The notes below the pieces were generated by a model, which saw only the letters and a program-made list of their open reading frames with translations, ran no database searches and was not told the origin of the DNA. Positions 1 to 5,035 of a stretch of DNA of 5,035 nucleotides are shown in pieces; the first letter of the stretch is position 1, and each line of letters opens with the position of its first letter. The position numbers and the translations under genes are program-made. The stretch comes from Sediminibacterium sp. (GTDB lineage: Bacteria > Bacteroidota > Bacteroidia > Chitinophagales > Chitinophagaceae): contig JAQBNJ010000197.1 of NCBI GenBank assembly GCA_028288645.1, positions 1 to 5,035 of the forward strand, written 5' to 3'.

Positions 1-766
1 TTTTAAAGGTCTTCTTGCTCATCCCAAAAAAATCATAGATCTCCTGCGGGTCTGATTTATCATGATAAGGGAGGTAGCCGTTGTTCTCGCTTAACAAACG
101 AAGTATTTTGCCACCTTCATCCTCTACTTTTTGGTAGCCGGGTTTACCAAGCACCACATCAATTTTATTATCGGGGCGGATGGTTTTAATGAATCCTTCC
201 ATTTTATCGCCGATGTGCAAAGTTGTATAGATCTCGTTACTATGCAACAAACCTGTGTGCTGGTTATTAATGATCATCACATACCCCAATTCTGATTGAC
301 GGTAGACCAGCAATTCAACAATGTCTTTTTCTTTAACGGTCAGTTCATCATTGTTCAATATTGATTCGATCTTTTCCGTAGCTGCTACCCGGCCGGTCTG
401 TTCATCAATGTATAATTTAACGAGGTATTCCGCGCCTTCACGCATACCGCCTAGTTGTTTGGATTTGGGAACAAACAAGTCTTTCATCAAACCCCAGTCT
501 AAAAATGCGCCCAAACCGGTAACTGATACACATTTCATCTTCACGATCTCTCCTACCACGGCTTTGGCTTTTTGTGTGGTGGCAATCAGGCGGTTGTCTG
601 AATCGTGGTAAACAAATACGTTGAGCTCATCGCCCACACGAAGCGTGCGGGGGGCGAAACGTTTGGGCAAAAGAATACCTTCGGCCCCATCATCAAGGTA
701 AAAACCAAAATCTACTTTGCGGCTTACTTTTAGCGTGTTGTATTGTCCTACCAGTACTTCATTCAT
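1..766 (-). CDS. CvfB/YitL-like S1 RNA-binding protein, C-terminus cut off by window edge
   Basis: The reading frame from ATG at 766-764 runs open to the window edge for 255 codons, so the 3' end is missing. Seen: the N-terminus MNEVLVGQYNTLKVSRKVDF, followed by GFYLDDGAEGILLPKRF (about 21-37), a first S1-like beta-barrel. A second S1-like unit lies near 68-133 (VVGEIVKMKCVSVTGLGAFLDWG, then DLFVPKSKQ), and a third near 145-205 (GYVMIINNQHTGLLHSNEIY, then GDKMEGFIKTIRPDNKIDV). The last visible part (about 230-255, YLPYHDKSDPQEIYDFFGMSKKTFK) matches the start of the winged-helix domain that ends this family. Known: CvfB-type proteins are cytoplasmic RNA binders of roughly 280-300 residues, with S1 domains plus a winged helix; in Staphylococcus the founder affects virulence gene expression. 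Inferred: about 20-45 residues are missing, and the protein binds RNA, with an unknown target here. No clear Shine-Dalgarno precedes the start. A second ATG four bases downstream is out of frame and stops after a few codons. Confidence 0.88.
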   Translation of the reverse strand, partial: MNEVLVGQYNTLKVSRKVDFGFYLDDGAEGILLPKRFAPRTLRVGDELNVFVYHDSDNRLIATTQKAKAVVGEIVKMKCVSVTGLGAFLDWGLMKDLFVPKSKQLGGMREGAEYLVKLYIDEQTGRVAATEKIESILNNDELTVKEKDIVELLVYRQSELGYVMIINNQHTGLLHSNEIYTTLHIGDKMEGFIKTIRPDNKIDVVLGKPGYQKVEDEGGKILRLLSENNGYLPYHDKSDPQEIYDFFGMSKKTFK

Positions 767-791
767 CGATCAGGCTGTTTGTTCTGAATGG

Positions 792-799
792 CGAAGGTA
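792..799 (-). promoter_or_regulatory. Possible Bacteroidota -7 promoter element for the CvfB-like gene
   Basis: Read on the minus strand, the sequence TACCTTCG lies about 25 bases upstream of the CvfB-like start codon. It fits the Bacteroidota -7 consensus TAnnTTTG with one mismatch, and the distance would give a short leader. No convincing TTTG element is seen at the usual position about 20 bases further upstream, so the call is weak. Confidence 0.3.
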
Positions 800-865
800 C
801 GATTGTTTATTTTGACGGGATATTGGGGTTGATGACCAATGCCAAGCGTTCAGGCCGCAGGAGCG

Positions 866-880
866 TCCCGACCGCCGGGA
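866..880. repeat. Small GC-rich hairpin in a GC-rich intergenic block
   Basis: TCCCG at 866-870 and CGGGA at 876-880 are perfect inverted copies separated by ACCGC, giving a 5-bp stem and 5-base loop. It sits at the right end of a GC-rich block (about 841-880) inside an otherwise AT-rich intergenic region. No T-run follows, so it does not look like an intrinsic terminator. It could be a small palindromic dispersed repeat, or a structure in the leader of the exported-protein mRNA; the window cannot decide. Confidence 0.45.
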
Positions 881-942
881 ATGTTTATATGTTAGCAACT
901 TTCACTCTATCGCAAGCAAAGCTTTTGATATTTTGCAGCGGT

Positions 943-1836
943 ATGAACAGAAAAATACAGGCAGCGGGTATTCTTTTATTTCTATTGATGCATTCGCATT
1001 CTTTTTCACAAAATGTGGATGGACATTGGTACGGAGTTGGCATTGTACAGGCAAATGCAGAATATAATAATTATATGTCTGAACTGATCCTTAAGCAGAA
1101 AGGAAAAACGGTTTCAGGAACATTGAATTATTATTTTATGGATAGCCTGGTAAAAGTCGACGTCAATGGCAACTATGATGTTCAGGCACGCAAACTAACG
1201 CTGAAGCCTTTCTTAATGATCTATTATCTTTCTCCCAATTTAAAGAACAGTATCGATTGTACCATGTCGGGAGATTTTATATTTATGGCATCTAAAACAG
1301 AGTCGGTTTTATTGGGCGGCCTTATAAGCGATGCGCTGCATAGCCGTACTACACCGCCCATCAATTTCCGGTTCAGGCACTCAACCGATACGGCAAAATT
1401 AGTAGTGAAAGATGAGCCCGAAGAGATAGAAAAAGATACGACGAAGGTCATTGTTGCTGTTCCCGAGGCAGTACAGGTTGATGAAATGTTTGCGCAACGC
1501 TCTAAAGTATTTACAAAAGAACTGGAAGTAACCGGCTCTACTATACGGCTTGAACTGTATGACAATGGAGAGATAGATGGGGATGCAGTTTCACTTTACC
1601 TGAATAATAAAAGAATACTGAACAGCTCAGTACTTTCACATAAGGCGATCCGGTTAACGGTAGAGCTGGACCAGGATAAGGAATATAACGAGATCAGTAT
1701 GTTTGCCGAAAACCTCGGAACGATACCGCCCAATACCGCTGCGCTGATCTTGTACGATGGAAAAACCCGCCATGAGATCTTTCTAACAAGCGATCTGAGT
1801 AAGAATGCTACTTTGAGATTAAAGAGGAAGAAATAG
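943..1836 (+). CDS. Exported protein of unknown function with a Bacteroidota-type C-terminal beta-rich region
   Basis: The chosen start, ATG at 943, gives 297 residues and begins with a good signal peptide: MNRK, a hydrophobic core AAGILLFLLM (7-16), then SHSFS|QN with likely cleavage after Ser22. Starting at the TTG at 823 would add 40 residues of arginine-rich, GC-rich translation that would bury the signal peptide, so I reject it. The mature N-terminal part (about 27-148) starts GHWYGVGIVQANAEYNNYMS, with alternating strand-like segments that could form a small beta-barrel. A charged, proline-containing linker follows (about 149-182, DEPEEIEKDTTK). The C-terminal part (about 186-297) contains LELYDNGEIDGDAVSLYLNN and ENLGTIPPNTAALILYDG. 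From memory, this C-terminal pattern recurs in secreted Bacteroidota hypothetical proteins; I know no function for it. There is no lipobox cysteine and no transmembrane segment after the signal, so a periplasmic or secreted location is inferred. The gene stands alone on its strand, divergent from the CvfB-like gene and convergent with the SRPBCC gene. Confidence 0.82.
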   Translation: MNRKIQAAGILLFLLMHSHSFSQNVDGHWYGVGIVQANAEYNNYMSELILKQKGKTVSGTLNYYFMDSLVKVDVNGNYDVQARKLTLKPFLMIYYLSPNLKNSIDCTMSGDFIFMASKTESVLLGGLISDALHSRTTPPINFRFRHSTDTAKLVVKDEPEEIEKDTTKVIVAVPEAVQVDEMFAQRSKVFTKELEVTGSTIRLELYDNGEIDGDAVSLYLNNKRILNSSVLSHKAIRLTVELDQDKEYNEISMFAENLGTIPPNTAALILYDGKTRHEIFLTSDLSKNATLRLKRKK

Positions 1837-1840
1837 TGGT

Positions 1841-1996
1841 CCCGAATTACACGAATTTTAGACGCCAATTTTCAAACACGAATTACACGAATTACACGAA
1901 TTACACGAATTTTATCACGAATTAAACTCGCATAGCACAAACTTCAAATTCGTGTTAATTAGTGTAATTCGTGTCAATAAATTCGTGTAATTCGGG
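1841..1996. repeat. 156-bp inverted-repeat element made of ACACGAATT units
   Basis: The ends are perfect 18-bp inverted copies: CCCGAATTACACGAATTT at 1841-1858 and its reverse complement at 1979-1996. Inside, ACACGAATT occurs exactly in the forward orientation at 1849, 1876, 1885, 1894 and 1903, with a shortened copy CACGAATT at 1916. In the reverse orientation (AATTCGTGT) it occurs at 1947, 1966 and 1980, with a variant AATTAGTGT at 1957. The centre (about 1924-1944) is unrelated sequence that could form a loop. The two arms can therefore pair in several registers into a long hairpin. The element ends four bases after the stop of the exported-protein gene and five bases before the stop of the SRPBCC gene. 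Likely roles are a bidirectional transcription terminator or a non-autonomous dispersed element. It encodes no protein. Confidence 0.85.
1876..1911. repeat. Perfect tandem array of four 9-bp units
   Basis: Four uninterrupted, identical copies of ACACGAATT fill 36 bp in the left arm of the larger inverted-repeat element. The right arm has the same unit in reverse with fewer and less regular copies. Perfect identity of adjacent copies suggests recent expansion by replication slippage, and copy number may vary between strains. Confidence 0.9.
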
Positions 1997-2001
1997 TTGG
2001 C

Positions 2002-2478
2002 TTATTTATAGCTGATCAGCTCTGCATTTAATTTCCTGGCCAACCCTTTTGCGCCCCAACCCATTACCACATCGTGGTTATAATTAAATGCGGGTTTCAG
2101 GATGAAAGAAAGATAATTCATCCATGCTTTGTTGGTATATACGGTCCAGTTATATTGTATGTAAGTGATGCCATCCTTCTCTTCAAAAAACCATTCTCCT
2201 TCGCCTTCCAGTTCGCCAAAAGCTTCGCCTTTCATATGTTTGTATTTCTCCAGTTCCGTTAAACGCATATTGAACGCAAGCTGGTAAGGCAGGATACTGC
2301 GCCAGGTATATTCGCGAACACCACCGATACCGTCGGCATCGCCTTTCCCGAGTTCTTTTACTTTTACAACCCCCTTCCACCATTGGGGCCATTCCAATGA
2401 ATCATGAATTGCGTCCCATACTTGTATAAGCGGCGCTTTGATCTGCCAGCGGGTAATGAATGCATACTGTGTAGCCAT
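2002..2478 (-). CDS. SRPBCC (START-like/polyketide cyclase-like) family protein
   Basis: The ATG at 2478-2476 gives 158 residues, a normal length for a single-domain SRPBCC protein. Seen: an opening strand and helix ITRWQIKAPLIQVWDAIHDS (8-27), then LEWPQWWKGV (28-37), the pattern of this fold in which a short helix after the first strand is followed by a W-P-W segment. Strands with VREYTWRSILPYQLAFNMRL (54-73) and GEGEWFFEEKDGITYIQYNW (92-111) follow, and a long C-terminal helix FNYNHDVVMGWGAKGLARKL (131-150) closes the cavity. Known: the fold binds hydrophobic small molecules, and some members are cyclases or lipid carriers. No catalytic set is recognisable, so the ligand is unknown. No signal peptide is seen, so it is probably cytoplasmic. 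It lies 40 bp downstream of parC on the same strand and may be co-transcribed. The start is preceded by A/T-rich sequence without a Shine-Dalgarno, as is common in this phylum. Confidence 0.85.
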   Translation of the reverse strand: MATQYAFITRWQIKAPLIQVWDAIHDSLEWPQWWKGVVKVKELGKGDADGIGGVREYTWRSILPYQLAFNMRLTELEKYKHMKGEAFGELEGEGEWFFEEKDGITYIQYNWTVYTNKAWMNYLSFILKPAFNYNHDVVMGWGAKGLARKLNAELISYK

Positions 2479-2518
2479 AAAATATTTTTATAACATACGA
2501 TAAACAATCATGGTTGGA

Positions 2519-5035
2519 TTATTCAAACAATTCAGGCTGTGCATTTTCATCTTTTGGCTTCTGTTCCCATTCCATCTCAATGGTCTTGCTATAGTCTGTA
2601 AGCTTGGCGCCTACTGCTTTCCATCCCATTACTTCAACCATTTTTGCCACTTTGAATTTCGCTTTCCGCACCTGTTGCCCGCGGCCGGTTTGTACTACCA
2701 GGATCGGTTCTGCATCTGTAGTAACAGCTTCCAGGCGGTTGCCATCCCCTTCTTTGATAAAAGTGAATTGGGTTTTCAGCGTGGTGGTTTCTATTTTGAA
2801 ACGCTTGATATTGTATTGTTGTTTGTCAGTATCAAGATATACGGCGCTGATGATCTTTTCGGGTACGAATTTTTCAATCAAAGAAATTTTCTCCGGCTCG
2901 AAACGCTGTGTGATCTCTGTATCGGTTAATTCATAAGATCCATCGTGATAAAAAATAATGATCTTATCGTCTTCGAAACTGCCGAGGTATTGGCCCTTTT
3001 CGTCTGTATTCAGTCGGCCGAATTTATCATCGAACCATAATTTACGGCCCGCCAACGTGCTTCTTCCCGCTTCTTTGAACTTGACCGTTTTAATGGGATA
3101 CTTGGTAACCTGGTTACCCATACTGCTCCGTCCCTTGATCTCAAGTTCTTCAAAATAGAAATCCAGCTCTTTGATACGCGCGGAGCAATTCGGGCTCAGG
3201 ATTATTTTTACAGCCTCCGCTTCGCCGTTTAAATTGGCAGAGAAATAATGTACTTTACTTTTATCAGAACCCTTGGTAAGATCATACTCCTTATCACGTG
3301 TTACGCCGGTAACATTAAAACGTTTGGCATAACTCACGCCCGATTTCCCATCGAGATAGATCATGTTATAGGTAGTGCGCTCATCATTCTTCTGGAACAC
3401 TGCAGCATGAATAATGTCTTTGCCGATGAATACTTTATCAGAGACCTTCACCACTTTCATTGTGCCGCCCTTGGTAAATGCGATGATATCATCATAGTCG
3501 GAACATTCGCAGAGGAACTCGTCTTTCTTTAAACTGGTTCCGATAAAACCCTCCGCAACATTCATATATAATTTTGTATTCGCGATCGCCACCTGTTTTA
3601 CCTGGATCGTATCAAATTCTTTGATCTCGGTCTTGCGTTCACGATTTTTGCCATATTTTTTCAGCAGGTTCTCAAAATAAGCAACGGCAAAATCGGTCAG
3701 GTTATCAAGATCAAATTTTACCTGTTTGATATCTTCTTCTATGCTTTTGATCTGTTCGATCAGTTCATTGATATCGAGACGATAAATCCTTCTTACCGGT
3801 TTTTCTGTAAGCTTTAAAATATCTTCACGTTCGATGGCACGTTTTAATCTTTTCTTGAAGGGCGTGAACGCTTTATCGATCGCTTCGATCACTTTATCCC
3901 ATGTAGCGTGTTTCTGTTCAAGCTCCTTGTAGATCTTTTCTTCAAAGAATATTTTTTCCAACGAAGTGTAGTGCCATTTGTCTTCCAGCTCACTGAGTTT
4001 GATCTCGAGTTCTTTTTTCAGTAATGCTTTCGTGTTCTCCGTAGAAACGTTCAGCAGTTCATGTGCCGTAAGGAACTGCGGTTTATCATTTACGATCACG
4101 CAGGCATTCGGAGAAATACTCACTTCACAATCTGTGAAGGCATACAATGCATCGATCGTAATATCGGGTGAGATGCCCGGTGCGAGATCAATCTGGATCT
4201 CAACTTCCGCAGCCGTTACATCAATTACTTTTTTGATCTTGATCTTACCCTGCTCGTTGGCTTTGGTAATGCTCTCCATCAACTGTGTAGTAGTAACGCC
4301 ATAGGGTACATCGCGGATAACCAGTGTTTTTTTATCCAGTTCTTCCACATGCGCCCGTACCCTCACTTTACCGCCACGTTTGCCATCATTGTAATTGGAC
4401 ACATCCACCATTCCTGCGGTCTGGAAATCGGGATACAATTCAAATTTTCTTCCACGCAAACTTTTGATGGAAGCTTCTATCAGTTCACAAAAATTATGCG
4501 GGAGGATCTTGGTTGATAAACCCACGGCAATACCATCAGCGCCCTGCGCCAACAGCAAAGGAAATTTCATTGGCAGTACAACGGGTTCATTTTTTCTCCC
4601 GTCGTAACTTAACTGCCATTCGGTGGTTTTATTATTAAACGCAACTTCTAATGCAAATTTTGATAAACGCGCTTCAATATATCGCGCAGCTGCAGCTTCA
4701 TCGCCTGTTCTTACATCGCCCCAGTTACCCTGTGTTTCGATTAATAAATCCTTCTGCCCTATGTTCACCAACGCATCTCCGATACTTGCATCACCATGCG
4801 GGTGGTATTGCATGCTTTGACCGATGATGTTTGCCACTTTATTAAAACGCCCGTCGTCCATTTCCTTCATGGCATGAAGAATGCGGCGCTGCACTGGTTT
4901 CAAACCATCTTCAATAGCCGGAACAGCACGCTCTAATATTACATAAGAAGCATAATCAAGGAACCAATTTTTATATTGTCCCTGCACACCCGTTTCATTT
5001 TCAAATACCCGGTTCTCTTTTTTTTCTTTCGCCAT
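2519..5035 (-). CDS. parC: DNA topoisomerase IV subunit A (ParC-type, Bacteroidota form)
   Basis: This type IIA topoisomerase subunit cuts and rejoins both DNA strands; with ParE it separates linked daughter chromosomes and relaxes supercoils using ATP. The frame gives 838 residues. Seen: the winged-helix/breakage domain contains GLKPVQRRIL (44-53), YHPHGDASIGDAL (77-89) and AAARYIEARL (115-124), where Arg118-Tyr119 are the catalytic pair and Tyr119 forms the DNA phosphotyrosine bond. GIAVGLSTKILPHN (168-181) carries Ile177 at the DNA-intercalating position. Tower and coiled-coil segments follow, with long charged helices around 335-465 (for example ELIEQIKSIEEDIKQVKFDL). The C-terminal part (about 475-815) is a series of beta-propeller-like blades, such as DDIIAFTKGGTMKVVKVSDK (515-534), followed by an acidic, lysine-containing tail ending QPELFE. 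No gyrase-type GyrA box (QRRGGKG) is present, which favours ParC over GyrA. The length is close to what I recall for Bacteroidota homologues. The ATG is the last three window bases, so a start further upstream cannot be excluded. parE would be expected nearby but is outside the window. Confidence 0.93.
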   Translation of the reverse strand: MAKEKKENRVFENETGVQGQYKNWFLDYASYVILERAVPAIEDGLKPVQRRILHAMKEMDDGRFNKVANIIGQSMQYHPHGDASIGDALVNIGQKDLLIETQGNWGDVRTGDEAAAARYIEARLSKFALEVAFNNKTTEWQLSYDGRKNEPVVLPMKFPLLLAQGADGIAVGLSTKILPHNFCELIEASIKSLRGRKFELYPDFQTAGMVDVSNYNDGKRGGKVRVRAHVEELDKKTLVIRDVPYGVTTTQLMESITKANEQGKIKIKKVIDVTAAEVEIQIDLAPGISPDITIDALYAFTDCEVSISPNACVIVNDKPQFLTAHELLNVSTENTKALLKKELEIKLSELEDKWHYTSLEKIFFEEKIYKELEQKHATWDKVIEAIDKAFTPFKKRLKRAIEREDILKLTEKPVRRIYRLDINELIEQIKSIEEDIKQVKFDLDNLTDFAVAYFENLLKKYGKNRERKTEIKEFDTIQVKQVAIANTKLYMNVAEGFIGTSLKKDEFLCECSDYDDIIAFTKGGTMKVVKVSDKVFIGKDIIHAAVFQKNDERTTYNMIYLDGKSGVSYAKRFNVTGVTRDKEYDLTKGSDKSKVHYFSANLNGEAEAVKIILSPNCSARIKELDFYFEELEIKGRSSMGNQVTKYPIKTVKFKEAGRSTLAGRKLWFDDKFGRLNTDEKGQYLGSFEDDKIIIFYHDGSYELTDTEITQRFEPEKISLIEKFVPEKIISAVYLDTDKQQYNIKRFKIETTTLKTQFTFIKEGDGNRLEAVTTDAEPILVVQTGRGQQVRKAKFKVAKMVEVMGWKAVGAKLTDYSKTIEMEWEQKPKDENAQPELFE

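Larger units (their letters stand above)
767..942. other. Divergent intergenic region
   Basis: This 176-bp gap separates the CvfB-like gene (minus strand) from the exported-protein gene (plus strand), so it should hold promoters for both. On the minus strand a TACCTTCG motif is a candidate -7 element. On the plus strand I find only imperfect matches, such as TATGTTAG at 888-895, which lacks an upstream TTTG partner, so I do not call a promoter there. The middle (about 841-880) is clearly richer in G and C than the flanks. The segment 823-942 is open in frame with the downstream gene, but its translation looks like translated non-coding DNA, not protein. Confidence 0.6.

Noticed and set aside
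321..611. Plus-strand open frame opposite the CvfB-like gene
   Set aside because: It lies wholly inside a well-supported minus-strand gene and its translation resembles no protein family.
823..942. Upstream extension of the exported-protein gene from a TTG codon
   Set aside because: The 40 extra residues are low-quality translation of the GC-rich intergenic block and would bury a clear signal peptide that starts at the ATG at 943.
1224..1868. Minus-strand open frames opposite the exported-protein gene
   Set aside because: They are antisense shadows of a gene with a clear signal peptide and domain pattern; their translations are serine-rich and show no motifs.
1841..1996. CRISPR array
   Set aside because: The repeated unit is only 9 bp, is tandem without spacers, and occurs in both orientations; no cas genes are nearby.
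2510..2936. Plus-strand open frames opposite the end of parC, including a cysteine- and phenylalanine-rich one
   Set aside because: They are antisense to the conserved C-terminal part of ParC; the composition reflects the complement of lysine- and glutamate-rich codons.
4771..4812. Acquired fluoroquinolone resistance mutation in parC
   Set aside because: Ala at the key serine position is, as far as I recall, normal in this phylum's ParC, so the sequence alone does not show acquired resistance.
2519..5035. DNA gyrase subunit A (GyrA) as the identity of this gene
   Set aside because: The C-terminal domain lacks the QRRGGKG-type GyrA box, and the sequence matches the Bacteroidota ParC form.

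Overview
The window looks like chromosomal DNA from a member of the Bacteroidota, most likely near the Chitinophagaceae. The reasons are the diverged Bacteroidota form of topoisomerase IV subunit A, the weak or absent Shine-Dalgarno sequences, a secreted protein whose C-terminal region I recognise from this phylum, and moderately AT-rich coding DNA. The family-level placement is an inference.

Layout from left to right. Positions 1-766 (minus strand) hold most of a CvfB/YitL-like S1 RNA-binding protein, cut off at its C-terminus by the window edge. Positions 767-942 are a divergent intergenic region with a possible -7 promoter element for the CvfB-like gene and an unusually GC-rich block with a small hairpin. 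Positions 943-1836 (plus strand) encode a 297-residue exported protein of unknown function. Positions 1837-2001 separate two convergent genes and are almost filled by a 156-bp element. This element has perfect 18-bp inverted ends and is built from a 9-bp unit, ACACGAATT, that occurs many times in both orientations. Positions 2002-2478 (minus) encode a 158-residue SRPBCC/START-like protein. Positions 2519-5035 (minus) encode a complete ParC-type subunit A of DNA topoisomerase IV, 838 residues, whose start codon is the last three bases of the window.

The parC gene and the SRPBCC gene are on the same strand, 40 bp apart, and could share a transcript. The CvfB-like gene and the exported-protein gene diverge from a common 176-bp region. 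The genes are housekeeping (topoisomerase), probable RNA-binding regulator (CvfB-like) and two of unknown role; I see no defence, CRISPR, phage or conjugation genes. The most unusual part is the repeat element at 1841-1996. It may act as a bidirectional transcription terminator, or be a non-autonomous dispersed element, or both.
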